Positions 26,611-35,432 are shown, numbered from the stretch's first letter. The stretch: DNA of 64,000 nt from Pseudoalteromonas luteoviolacea (GCF_001750165.1 NZ_CP015411.1:2446001-2510000); one strand, 5' to 3'. Made by a program: numbers and translations. The notes: generated from the letters alone by a model not told the origin.

Positions 26611-29298
26611 ATGTTGAAGTCAAGGATAATTGCCTCTGCTTTGATATTACAGAGCGGAACCTGTCAGGCGCTTAACTTTGAGCACCTTAACGGTGTGGCT
26701 CAAGATCAGAATGATTATATGTATTTCTCTTCACACGAAGGTGTTTTGAAGTATGATGGCGAGCACATTGTAAAGCTAAATGAAGTGAGCGAACTGCCAG
26801 CTGGTTCAGCACGTGACTTAGAGATTAGCGATTCAAATATTGCTTATATTTTGTATTCATCGGGGCAAATTTGGTCTCTGAATTTGAATACATATGAAGC
26901 AAACCTTTTTGCAGAGACGGATGCTCACAACATTGAAGTTACTCACGACGCCTTATTCACGCAAGAAGATTACCAAGTACTTGAGTACGACCTAGCAACA
27001 GGCCAGTATGGGGCGAGAATATCGGGTAAAGAAAAGCTGATAGACTTAGAATCCAGATACAACAATGTTTATGGGTTAACTGAAAAAGGCTTGTATCAAA
27101 TCCACAACGGACGCTCTTATAAAGTAATCGACCAAGAAATTAAAAATGGCGATCTAGAAGTTACACCACACGGTGCAATATTCTTTGCAGATGATCACCT
27201 CAAATATTACTCCCAATTACAAGACCGAAGTATTACTAACCACAATGTTGAACGCGCTGAAAACTTAACTTACGTTGCCCCTTATGTTGTTTATTTCACA
27301 GATGGTGATGAAGTTAATGAGGTGTCTTTGTCTACCTTAGAAGTCGCTAGAGCCAACGTTAGCTCTACTCGTAAGACATACTTATCCTTATTCGCGGATA
27401 ATAAAAAGCAGCTGTGGGGCCTAAACATTAATGAATTTGGAATCGTTGAGGGCAATACTCGTGTGACGAATTTAGGCTTAGGGTCCAAGTACAATATTAT
27501 TGAACGAGTAGACAAACAGTGGTGGATAGGCACCACAAGAGGTGTATTTGTAAATGGTGAACCTGTTGAGTGGCTGAATTCAAAAATCGCAGAAGGCCGT
27601 GATTTTGAAGTGACAGCTTTCTCCCACTTTGCTGGAAAAGTGATTGTTTCAACCGATATCGGCGCATATGCCGTTGAGACTGAAAAACGTATTGTAGAAA
27701 AGCTTTATGATGGGTATGTAATTAATTCGTCCGTTATTGCTGAATCTTTGTATTTGGCGACAGATGAAGACGCAGTGGTTAAGTTTAATTCCAAATTGCA
27801 GTATGAAGAATTTAATAACAACTCCATGCTATCAAGCCATGAAGTTCTTGGTGTAACAGAGATTAGTGGCGAGTTATTTGTTAGTACTGCTGCTGGTCTT
27901 GACCGGATCGACTCTCCAAGATCAGTTTCCAGAGAGTACCAAGGTACTTCTAAAGTTGCTGATGTCGCAATCCTAGACGGTGTGTTGTATATGGCAACTT
28001 ACGGAGAGGGCCTATTAAAAAAGGTAGACGGTAATTGGGTTAGAGTCCCTTCACCTGAATATATTAAAGAAATTGTAGAAGTACGGGACGCACTCTATTT
28101 ACTGACCAACAACGGCATTCACACAATTGCTAAAGAACAAGATTCATCCAGGCTAATCAGGGAGACACAAGACCATTCGTTTATGATTGGTAGCGTGCGA
28201 GTTGCCGATAAAGTAGTGATTGCAGTAAGTGATAGCGCGCTTATTGAAATGACAAATTTTAAGGAGCAATCAATAGCGCCTCCAGTAGTAAGCTATATCA
28301 GCACAAATGATGGCTTTGTATTTAATAAAGACGCGTTAGAGATAGATCAAAAAGGCTGGGTAAATATAGCGATTACTAATCTTCAATATCGCCACAATGA
28401 AGGCGTTAAATATGAGTATCGTCTAAATGAAGGTAGCTGGATACCTTTACATAGCCCGATGATACAGTTAAACAATTTATACCCAGATCACTATTCAGTA
28501 GAGTTCAGGCAAATTGTAGGCAATGTTGCCAGTGAACCCGCAATGTATTCGTTCGAGGTTCGCTCTCATTGGTATAACTCCCCTACAGCGCTAGTTGTAT
28601 ACTTATTCATAGCAGTGCTATTGGTATCAGCAGTTGCATGCTTTACTTATTTTTGGGTTCAGTCATTCCGCAGAGTCTTTAGACAAAATGAACGTAAGCG
28701 CCAAAGTAGTAACTTAGGTCAAATCGCTATGCTTGTTGAACAAGGTAAAGTGTTAGTCAGCTCTGGTGATGACACAATGTTTACTGAAGGACTGGTTAAG
28801 TTCGACAAAGTATCTGAGTTAATAACCCCCATAGTTAACAATGGCCCTTACCTTGGCGAGCAAAGGTTGCTTGCTGGTTTAGATTTGCTGCAAGTGCAAT
28901 CTAGCTTGCAGGCGAAAATTAAAGTTAACTTTGAAACGGTGATAGGCAACGTAAAGCTAGATCCCCAATTAGAGCGTGACATTTACGCTGTTGTTTATCA
29001 TGGCCTTCATAACGCTGTGCACCACTCCGAAGGTTCCGAGGTTAACGTATTCGTGCACAAGCTTAGATCTAAAATTCATGTGCATATTGAAGACGACGGC
29101 ATTGGCATTCCTCTGCGTTCTCGCTTCCACTTTGGCGAAGGTCTTTACAAAATGAATGATGTAGCCAAGTCATACAAAACCAAGTTTAAGCTTAATTCAT
29201 CGCGTAAAGGTACTAAGATTCAAATTGTTTTCCCGCTTATTGAGAGAGATAGAATGAGTAAGGAAGATATTGAGAGAGAGATTAGGGAAAGGATGTAA
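26611..29298 (+). CDS. Membrane sensor with histidine-kinase-type ATPase, no phospho-acceptor His
   Basis: An 895-residue protein with a signal peptide (about 1-21), a long beta-propeller-like periplasmic region (about 22-560) starting FEHLNGVAQDQNDYMYFSSH, a Y_Y_Y-like domain (about 590-640; KYEYRLNEGSWIPL), one membrane span (about 658-680), and a cytoplasmic GHKL ATPase. ATPase boxes: N box GLHNAVHHSEGSEVNV (about 797-812), G1 DDGIGIP (about 828-834), G2 FGEGLYKMNDVA (about 841-852). These match the NarX-type class, but the linker after the membrane span (RKRQSSNLGQIAMLVEQGK) lacks the usual phospho-acceptor histidine. No response regulator is encoded nearby. It is in the repressor operon. 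A remnant of a homologue lies at 56,540-56,678 in the relic prophage, so the gene is a lineage feature. Confidence 0.75.
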   Translation: MLKSRIIASALILQSGTCQALNFEHLNGVAQDQNDYMYFSSHEGVLKYDGEHIVKLNEVSELPAGSARDLEISDSNIAYILYSSGQIWSLNLNTYEANLFAETDAHNIEVTHDALFTQEDYQVLEYDLATGQYGARISGKEKLIDLESRYNNVYGLTEKGLYQIHNGRSYKVIDQEIKNGDLEVTPHGAIFFADDHLKYYSQLQDRSITNHNVERAENLTYVAPYVVYFTDGDEVNEVSLSTLEVARANVSSTRKTYLSLFADNKKQLWGLNINEFGIVEGNTRVTNLGLGSKYNIIERVDKQWWIGTTRGVFVNGEPVEWLNSKIAEGRDFEVTAFSHFAGKVIVSTDIGAYAVETEKRIVEKLYDGYVINSSVIAESLYLATDEDAVVKFNSKLQYEEFNNNSMLSSHEVLGVTEISGELFVSTAAGLDRIDSPRSVSREYQGTSKVADVAILDGVLYMATYGEGLLKKVDGNWVRVPSPEYIKEIVEVRDALYLLTNNGIHTIAKEQDSSRLIRETQDHSFMIGSVRVADKVVIAVSDSALIEMTNFKEQSIAPPVVSYISTNDGFVFNKDALEIDQKGWVNIAITNLQYRHNEGVKYEYRLNEGSWIPLHSPMIQLNNLYPDHYSVEFRQIVGNVASEPAMYSFEVRSHWYNSPTALVVYLFIAVLLVSAVACFTYFWVQSFRRVFRQNERKRQSSNLGQIAMLVEQGKVLVSSGDDTMFTEGLVKFDKVSELITPIVNNGPYLGEQRLLAGLDLLQVQSSLQAKIKVNFETVIGNVKLDPQLERDIYAVVYHGLHNAVHHSEGSEVNVFVHKLRSKIHVHIEDDGIGIPLRSRFHFGEGLYKMNDVAKSYKTKFKLNSSRKGTKIQIVFPLIERDRMSKEDIEREIRERM

Positions 29299-29300
29299 TT

Positions 29301-30275
29301 TTGGCTAGCGACAGTACAAATGGTAAAACAAGGAAAAAAATCCCGATACAACTAGAAAATACTGTACTTTACAAGTGCGGCTTCAAATGTTGTGTATGCA
29401 AAACGGATGAGACCTCAGTTCAAATACACCATATTGACCAAAACCCTTCTAATAACATAGAGGGTAACTTGGTAGCTTTGTGTAGCAATTGTCACGACAG
29501 AGCACATACGACTCATCAATTATCAAAGAACTTGACGCCTTCTAGGTTGTTGAAATTTAAAAGTATGTGGGAAAATGAAATCTCAGAGAAGTCTTCAATA
29601 GCGATGCTCCCAGAAAACCAAGGAAACCTTTCCAATGCTATGTGGACTTTTGTTAATCACCAGCGATTACCTGATCTAATGAGGGGTTACGGGTTAAAAT
29701 TTGAACCTGAGCTGCTTCGTGAATTAATCGAAGAAAATCTGATAGATGCACATGGTAATCTGAAGTTTGAGCATGACGTAAACCCTAAAAAAGCAGTTTA
29801 TACCATATATGACCACTATAGATGGGATAACGCGAGAAGAATACATAGCCTGTTTCTTAAAGCTGTTGACAAAATTATAATGAGTGTAAGACCTATAGAG
29901 CTTGGCGCAATTTGGACCAAGACTCAAATTAACAACTTAATTTCGCCTGGCTCAATATGCTTCTGCTTTAGAGGCTTTATGTTCCAGCGAGGGAGCTTAA
30001 TTGAGGGGGTTGAAAATAGACATGCATACGCTAGAGCAAAAAACATAGAATTAAGGATGTTAGTTAACTCCTTTCACATCTATGGTACATCTGCTTACAT
30101 AGGACATTTTGTAGGAAACTCAAGAGTCGCAGCTTTGATTATGGTTAGGGATATTTTTAGAGAAGGCAATAAAATGGTTATTTCAGCAACTCCTATTGCA
30201 TTAGGTAGTGGCTTTTCAACACATGATTATTCTTCTCCCTACCCGCTAAAGTATGGATGGGCAAGGGATAGGTAA
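29301..30275 (+). CDS. HNH nuclease domain protein
   Basis: A 324-residue protein with an N-terminal HNH nuclease (about residues 28-70): CCVCKTDE, then QIHHIDQNPSNN, then NLVALCSNCHDRAH. These give two CxxC zinc pairs and the catalytic His pair. The C-terminal 220 residues are unrecognised and may sense or bind a target. The start is TTG, two bases after the sensor stop, so the two genes are translationally linked. HNH effectors of this shape occur in anti-phage systems. Whether this one belongs with the sensor or is separate cargo cannot be decided from sequence. Confidence 0.7.
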   Translation: MASDSTNGKTRKKIPIQLENTVLYKCGFKCCVCKTDETSVQIHHIDQNPSNNIEGNLVALCSNCHDRAHTTHQLSKNLTPSRLLKFKSMWENEISEKSSIAMLPENQGNLSNAMWTFVNHQRLPDLMRGYGLKFEPELLRELIEENLIDAHGNLKFEHDVNPKKAVYTIYDHYRWDNARRIHSLFLKAVDKIIMSVRPIELGAIWTKTQINNLISPGSICFCFRGFMFQRGSLIEGVENRHAYARAKNIELRMLVNSFHIYGTSAYIGHFVGNSRVAALIMVRDIFREGNKMVISATPIALGSGFSTHDYSSPYPLKYGWARDR

Positions 30276-30326
30276 AAGCTTTTTATAATAATACCCTTAT
30301 ACTTAGTTTAAGGGTTACCGTGAGGA

Positions 30327-31190
30327 TTATAAGAAACCTTGTACTATTACGAAACGTGTATCTGCCTTCTTATCATAGGCTACTAGATCTAACCCGTGTA
30401 TATCCCATTCAAAGTTATACGCTTTTTGGGGGGGAATCTTTGCGTTCTTGTATAGGCTATTTATATATAAACGGTCGTCTAGTTTTGTATCTATTTCACA
30501 TACTTTATCAGCATAAAAGATGGATAGCCTTACCAAGTGCGACGGGTGACCCGACATCGATATTGGATTTGTAATATATGCTGTTCCGGGCGGTAGACGT
30601 TGAGACATATATTGGTCATGTATTTGTAGCATCCTTTTTCTTTCAGGGGTTATGTGTCCGCTACCGTCATCAGGTTCAAAAACGTCATGATTGAATATCC
30701 CAATCGCATGAAACTTGGCTCTAGATACAAATGCAAATAAAACATCATCAGTCCGTTCAGATAGCCCTGTTGATTGAATATTCATATTCAAATGGAAATG
30801 GTGGAACCCTTGAGAATTTAACAATAGGTCTTTATCTTCCCAAATCGCAGCGTCGCCGTTTCTAATCCTTTGCGCTGGTGTATATCCGTATTTGTGTGCT
30901 CTTAATGAATGAAAAGGGTATAAATCCTCTCCGTTTCTAACTTTTTCAAGAAAAGCGTTGATACTTCCCTTTAATGTGCTCCAGCGTTTATCTCCTGTTA
31001 CATGAGGGGAGATTTGAACTTTTCTCTCTCGTTGTGGAACTATTCTCGTTTTCCAATGTAGGTAGTGTAATAGAATGTTTTCCAATGATTGATTTTCTAA
31101 TTCATCTCGAGTAACTCTGTCATTTGGAAAAAATGGGAGTTCCTTTATTAATCGAGCCCTCAATTTTTTAATTCTCTTGGGTTCATCCAT
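30327..31190 (-). CDS. Unrecognised protein with HHFHLN motif
   Basis: A 287-residue soluble protein in the accessory slot, on the opposite strand to its neighbours. Its middle reads LLLNSQGFHHFHLNMNIQ (about residues 126-143), then RTDDVLFAFVSRAKFHAIGIFNHD. The HxH in a strand, followed by another histidine-aspartate, suggests a metal or nucleotide active site, as in small nucleases. I have seen similar HHLHL-type segments in uncharacterised proteins but cannot name the family. It converges with the HNH gene and diverges from the two-gene unit at 31,428. A defence or toxin function is inference from context. Confidence 0.55.
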   Translation of the reverse strand: MDEPKRIKKLRARLIKELPFFPNDRVTRDELENQSLENILLHYLHWKTRIVPQRERKVQISPHVTGDKRWSTLKGSINAFLEKVRNGEDLYPFHSLRAHKYGYTPAQRIRNGDAAIWEDKDLLLNSQGFHHFHLNMNIQSTGLSERTDDVLFAFVSRAKFHAIGIFNHDVFEPDDGSGHITPERKRMLQIHDQYMSQRLPPGTAYITNPISMSGHPSHLVRLSIFYADKVCEIDTKLDDRLYINSLYKNAKIPPQKAYNFEWDIHGLDLVAYDKKADTRFVIVQGFL

Positions 31191-31427
31191 ATTACAAACT
31201 GCCTTTTTTAGGTGTATTTAGTTCAAAAGCTATAAGCAACACAGAAATTAACATAAATCAAAGTGCTGTCCAATCTATATGGTGTATTGTGTTGGAAAGT
31301 ACGCTGAATAGGCAGAAAAATTCTTAACTAGATTGCTTTTTACATCACCTATTAAAAATGTTAACTAGTGTTAACATTGTGTTTTTTTTGGTTTAGTATT
31401 AGATAAACTAATTCATTGGGGTTGCTT

Positions 31428-32486
31428 ATGGCTACTGAGAAGAAACAGCGAGTTGTACGATATAAGAGAGTCAAATTTAGTTCTGATCACCATTTAACCT
31501 TGCAGGAAATGTTGGAGGAAAAGTTATTGGACGAAACGTCTGATTACTACAAAGCTATCGCAAGGAGAGAGCCTTTATCAGAAGATGGGAATAGCTTTAG
31601 GTTTATAAACCATAGATCTAAGCACAATCAAGAATTATTTATGTGTCAGTTGGTCAAATTTGAGCAAGATAAAAGCCAATTAATGATTGCGATGGATGAA
31701 GAAGCAGAAGCATTTTCGTTGACTCCAATTACAGCTAAAGATATAAAAAAAGACGCTCTAAAAGAACGGGACAACAGTGAGTTTTTAGAATCTTTATTGT
31801 ATTTCGCGGTTCTTGATAACCATTTAGTAATGCTAAGTGGAAAAGGAATAGACTCCAGAGACTTGGAAGAGCACTTAGCGTGGTTTTTAAACTCATTGAC
31901 TGGTTGCCTCAGTAATTCAATGGTGATCCTTTCCGATAAACCTTCGGAAAAGGCGATAAATAAGGTCAAACAATTCCCTCCTAAGTCTGTTAAAATAGGA
32001 TCTGCTGTTACCTTTACGCCTAAAGTCAACTCAACTAAGCATGAAAATTTTACAGAAGTAGTTAACCAAAATACCAGGGTTGTATATGAGCCAAGGGGGC
32101 TGGCTGCAAAATTTCTAAACTTTTTAAAACAGGAAGGTTATGCACCAAACCTCGATTTCGATGAATCCTATGATAAATCGAACTTAAAATTAGAAATGGT
32201 GTTTAAATTTAATAGAACTACCACTAAAACAGGACAAAAGCTGGTACATGACGTTGCGGAAGCGACAAGGCACATGGAAGAGGAAGATGTAAGGATCGGG
32301 TTGCAGGAAGGCGGAGAACTTGTAGGTCAGGACGTAAGACTTACTAAGAAAATACAAGTTACATTTATAAATGGTAAAGTTGACGATAGTGGGCTATACC
32401 AAAAATTAAGAGATTGGTTATTGACGATTATTGATAACTCTGATGTAGGAGAAGATATAGCGTCGGTACTAAAAGCGGAAGAGTAA
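31428..32486 (+). CDS. Soluble partner of a two-gene accessory unit, unrecognised
   Basis: A 352-residue cytoplasmic protein with no signal or membrane segment. The N-terminus is basic (MATEKKQRVVRYKRVKFSS). A middle segment has FLESLLYFAVLDNHLVMLSG (about 115-134) and DLEEHLAWFLNSL. The C-terminal third is strand-rich (KIQVTFINGKVDDSGLY). The rhythm of the middle segment, two strands around a D-N turn, slightly recalls the ID..FYVF part of KwaB, but this is not enough for homology. It is followed after six bases by a four-helix membrane protein, so the two are one operon. ATG 31,428 is chosen because GGGG precedes it; an upstream TTG is less likely. Confidence 0.6.
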   Translation: MATEKKQRVVRYKRVKFSSDHHLTLQEMLEEKLLDETSDYYKAIARREPLSEDGNSFRFINHRSKHNQELFMCQLVKFEQDKSQLMIAMDEEAEAFSLTPITAKDIKKDALKERDNSEFLESLLYFAVLDNHLVMLSGKGIDSRDLEEHLAWFLNSLTGCLSNSMVILSDKPSEKAINKVKQFPPKSVKIGSAVTFTPKVNSTKHENFTEVVNQNTRVVYEPRGLAAKFLNFLKQEGYAPNLDFDESYDKSNLKLEMVFKFNRTTTKTGQKLVHDVAEATRHMEEEDVRIGLQEGGELVGQDVRLTKKIQVTFINGKVDDSGLYQKLRDWLLTIIDNSDVGEDIASVLKAEE

Positions 32487-32492
32487 AGCAAT

Positions 32493-33032
32493 ATGTCAAC
32501 AATCGGTCACGCACTAGTAGCACTTATGCAGTTGCTGTTACCCAGTGGCCTTTTTGCTTTGTGCTTTTTTTGGGGGGCGACTTTAATACCTGACGACGCT
32601 AGTGGAAAACTACCTCTTATTTTTTCTTCTGTTTTTACTATTATGATTGCTCCGTTGATTATGGTCAGGAATTCTGTCGAAGATGTAAGAAAAGAGGAGT
32701 TTTTGACTCGAGAAGAGCATCAAAGACTCAATTTGAAAGTTATAAGTATTCGTAACCGTTTGATGCTATATATCTTTTTATTACTCGCTTTTGCACTGCT
32801 AGCCGCTTTTGGATTACATCTCGCAAGTGTTAATGCAGTGGCTTCAAAATACGCTCTTTCTGTTGTCGGGGCTATGTTCGGAATAGCCGTATATTCTCTT
32901 TTTATAGCTTTAGTGACTAGAAGTAAACTTTCAGACTTTGAGGCTGAGTCAAGAAGTCGCTATTTGCAAATAAAGCGTAAAAGAGCTTTACGAGAGAAAC
33001 TATTAAATAAGCCCAATTCCAGCTCAAGCTAG
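32493..33032 (+). CDS. Four-helix membrane protein, partner of upstream gene
   Basis: A 179-residue inner-membrane protein with four predicted helices: ALVALMQLLLPSGLFALCFF, LPLIFSSVFTIMIAPLIMV, LMLYIFLLLAFALLAAFGL and LSVVGAMFGIAVYSLFIAL. A charged loop between helices two and three (VEDVRKEEFLTREEHQRLN) and a basic C-terminus (LQIKRKRALREKLL) would face the cytoplasm. Size and topology resemble KwaA, the membrane half of Kiwa, though I see no sequence match. With the upstream soluble protein it forms a pair whose design is common in membrane-anchored phage exclusion systems. Confidence 0.6.
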   Translation: MSTIGHALVALMQLLLPSGLFALCFFWGATLIPDDASGKLPLIFSSVFTIMIAPLIMVRNSVEDVRKEEFLTREEHQRLNLKVISIRNRLMLYIFLLLAFALLAAFGLHLASVNAVASKYALSVVGAMFGIAVYSLFIALVTRSKLSDFEAESRSRYLQIKRKRALREKLLNKPNSSSS

Positions 33033-33181
33033 CTTAGAAAACATTTATTATTATCTTACGAGCTTGTTACTTTGCTTCAAGCTGTTAAGAGATTTTAAAA
33101 CACGAAATTCCCTTAAACAATTAAATGGCTCTGTATGTCACAAGAGCGAATATTTGTGCATCTGCACAGGGAATCATTGAC

Positions 33182-33295
33182 TTAAAGCAGTTTAAACAAA
33201 CTGAGGCGTTTTTAAAGCGGTTTTAAACATGGTTTAAACTTATCTCAAGGCCATGTTTCCAATTTAAGAGGTAACTTCACTGGTAAAAGTTACCT
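33182..33295. repeat. TTTAAA array plus GGTAACTT hairpin
   Basis: TTTAAA boxes at 33,191, 33,211, 33,222 and 33,233 (spacings 20, 11, 11), then a hairpin AGGTAACTT (33,269-33,277) / AAGTTACCT (33,287-33,295). The same combination, a row of TTAAA-type boxes and a GGTAACTT...AAGTTACC stem, occurs at 59,111-59,228 and 59,552-59,625. The hairpin could end transcripts from the accessory genes. Confidence 0.6.
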
Positions 33296-33301
33296 AAACA
33301 A

Positions 33302-33868
33302 TTACTTTAGACCTTGAAGGAGTTCTTTCGATAGCGCATCCAGTTCTTCGATTTCCCTAGTCTGTTTTTCGTTAAGACCAAAGTGTTTGCAGGTTGTATT
33401 GAGTTCCTTGATCACTTGTTGCTCCCTTTCGTTTAGATTGTCCTTTTCTACATTCTCAATTGGGTAATGTTTTATATCCCAATTTTGTTTGTGTGCTAGA
33501 GCTAACACTAGGTGCACGTATCGATAGCGCAGATTGCTAAGTGATTGCGGCTCACCATTTCGCTTTGTCTTTGCTCATCTTGCTTTTCCATCTAAGATTT
33601 TGGCAACATTTCTGCAGTATTCATTCAATCGAGATTTCTTAGACGCCTTACCAATATAATTAAACTTTGCTTGACCTGTATTAATACAAATATGGTAGAG
33701 AAATGGCTGCTGAAGATTTACTTTTTTGAGGTTAGTCCATTTATAGTTTTCATATCACGTATTGAATTCTTGTTTGTGCTCAGCATAATAGTTACACAAG
33801 TTGGAAGCTTTAATCTCCTCATATGTAAAACCTTTTACGCCTAATTTTATATTTCTCCCCCGCTATTC
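33302..33868 (-). pseudogene. Decayed GIY-YIG-like nuclease gene
   Basis: One frame on the minus strand reads through most of this stretch but has two internal TGA stops (after KQEFNT and after LDGKAR), and its 5' end has no start. The part FLYHICINTGQAKFNYIGKAS, with an Arg a few residues on (SRLNEYCRN), resembles the first half of GIY-YIG nucleases. The later NEREQQVIKELN could hold the catalytic Glu. The 5' end stops about 30 bases before protease I, near the point where the gene order departs from that of Mu. Family call is tentative; the decay is clear. Confidence 0.5.
33825..33844 (+). promoter_or_regulatory. Putative late-promoter dyad, head-tail operon
   Basis: GTAAAACCTTTTACGCCTAA, 56 bases before the protease I start. 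It matches 18 of 20 positions of the element before the tail gene at 45,006. A CCCCCGC box and a possible -10 (TATTCT) follow. It lies at the 5' edge of the decayed nuclease gene. Confidence 0.68.
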
Positions 33869-33900
33869 TGAGCTCATTGATTCAACGATGAGCACCCACA

Positions 33901-35052
33901 ATGGAAAACACTGAGTTTGACTGGTACGAGATTTTTACCGCTGGCACCCACACCGACTCAAATGGCAATACACAGGAGTTTACTGGCGCAGATTTAGACT
34001 CTGTGGTCACAAACTTTATTCCTAAGACCAGCCCTTTGGTTATTGGCCACCCAAAAACTAACGACCCTGCTTGGGGTTGGGTCAGCGACTTAAAAGTCGA
34101 AGACGGTAAGTTGTTTGCCAAAGCCGAAGACGTGGCCGCTGAGTTTGCGGAAGCAGTCGAAGCAAAGCGTTACCCAAATCGCAGCGTACGTTTAGAAGGT
34201 GAACCAGGTAACTATTTTTTAGGTCACGTTGGCTATTTGGGTGGTAAAGCCCCTGCTGTTGCTGGCTTGCCTTGGCAATTTAATGAAGAGTCAAAAGGCG
34301 CAGTATTTGAGTTTACTGCCAGTGAAGCAAGCGAGCGCGTTGAAGATGTTGCAATGCAAACGGCGCGTTTAGTTACCGACTTTATGGGTAATTTGCGTGA
34401 GTGGGTTATTGAGCAACATGGCGTAGAAACTGCAAACCGCCTCATCCCCAATTGGGAAGCCGACTGGCTTACCCGCAAAACCATCATCGCTGAACACGAA
34501 CAAGACAAACAGCGCTACGGCAATCACGCCTTTAGCGCCCCTTCCCATAACCCCGAGGAAATAGAAGTGAGTGACAAAACAAAAAACGACCCCACCGAAG
34601 CCGAGAAAGCATTGCAGGCGCAACTGGACGCGGCGAATGCAAAGAACGCCCAGCATGAATTCAACCAACGTAAGTTTGATGCGCAAACGTTTATTGATAC
34701 CAAGGTCAATGGTGGCAGTGCCCCGCGTATCACCAAAACAGAGGGGCTTGCAGAATTCATGGCACACCTTGAAACTGGTGCAACAAGCACGTTTGAGTTC
34801 GCTGCGAGTGATGGTGATCAAACTGCTACTGCGCAACCAGCGGAATACTTTAAAGGTCTACTGCTCTCTTTACCGGAGCAAGCCGGACTTACCAAAGACT
34901 TTAGCCGACAAGACGACGAAGAAACCGAGATTGATAACTCGGCTGATGCGTTGGCTACAAAGGCTTTGGAGTTCCAAAGTGAGCAAGCTAACAAGGGTAT
35001 AACAATCAGCCTGAGTACAGCCATGGGTCACGTTACGCAGGAGACAAACTAA
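33901..35052 (+). CDS. Head maturation protease and scaffold, Mu gpI-like
   Basis: A 383-residue protein of the Mu I type. The N-terminal half (about 1-160) is the protease: FDWYEIFTAGTHTDSNGNTQ, then SPLVIGHPKTNDPAWGWVSD, where the His in IGHP and a later Ser in YPNRSVRLEG are candidate catalytic residues of this herpes-assemblin-like family. The C-terminal half is helical and charged and probably serves as the scaffold. In Mu an internal start makes a separate scaffold. First gene of the rightward late arm, overlapping the decoration gene. Confidence 0.85.
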   Translation: MENTEFDWYEIFTAGTHTDSNGNTQEFTGADLDSVVTNFIPKTSPLVIGHPKTNDPAWGWVSDLKVEDGKLFAKAEDVAAEFAEAVEAKRYPNRSVRLEGEPGNYFLGHVGYLGGKAPAVAGLPWQFNEESKGAVFEFTASEASERVEDVAMQTARLVTDFMGNLREWVIEQHGVETANRLIPNWEADWLTRKTIIAEHEQDKQRYGNHAFSAPSHNPEEIEVSDKTKNDPTEAEKALQAQLDAANAKNAQHEFNQRKFDAQTFIDTKVNGGSAPRITKTEGLAEFMAHLETGATSTFEFAASDGDQTATAQPAEYFKGLLLSLPEQAGLTKDFSRQDDEETEIDNSADALATKALEFQSEQANKGITISLSTAMGHVTQETN

Positions 35053-35432
35053 TGGCCATACCAGGATTAATCAGAAACTTTGAATCTGGCGCCCCATTGC
35101 CAGCAAACCGCTTTGTTGCGGCTGATATTGGTGACTTTATGGCAACCAAAGCCACAGGTATTAACAGCCCTATTCTTGGGGTCACTGAGCAAGGCACAGA
35201 CAAAAAGCTGCGTGTTGATGTGGTCATGACACAGCTTGCACCCATAGAACTAGGTGGCGACTTTGCAGGGGGTGAATACGCAGTGAGTGATAGTGAAGGC
35301 CGCGCAATACCCTTAGACCCAACCGCTCTGGCAGACGATACCGAAATCCACGTAGCTGGCAAGGTGCTCGAAAAAGGCGACGCGGGCACCATTGTTGATA
35401 TTCATATCGCCCCATTTGTGATCATTAAATAA
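35052..35432 (+). CDS. Capsid decoration protein, DUF2190-like
   Basis: A 126-residue beta-rich protein with the DUF2190 pattern: GAPLPANRFVAADIG, then ILGVTEQGTDKKLRVDVVMT and GGEYAVSDSEGRAIPL. Such proteins stabilise the capsid by binding its outer surface. It starts on the protease stop and is followed after 11 bases by the capsid gene, the usual order. Confidence 0.75.
   Translation: MAIPGLIRNFESGAPLPANRFVAADIGDFMATKATGINSPILGVTEQGTDKKLRVDVVMTQLAPIELGGDFAGGEYAVSDSEGRAIPLDPTALADDTEIHVAGKVLEKGDAGTIVDIHIAPFVIIK

Noticed and set aside
31428..33032. Calling the soluble + membrane pair a Kiwa system
   Set aside because: Only topology, size and a vague segment resemble Kiwa; gene order is reversed and no DUF4868 motif is visible. 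Left as unrecognised.
33302..33868. Read-through of two TGA codons in the decayed nuclease gene
   Set aside because: The frame also lacks a 5' end, which points to decay and not recoding.
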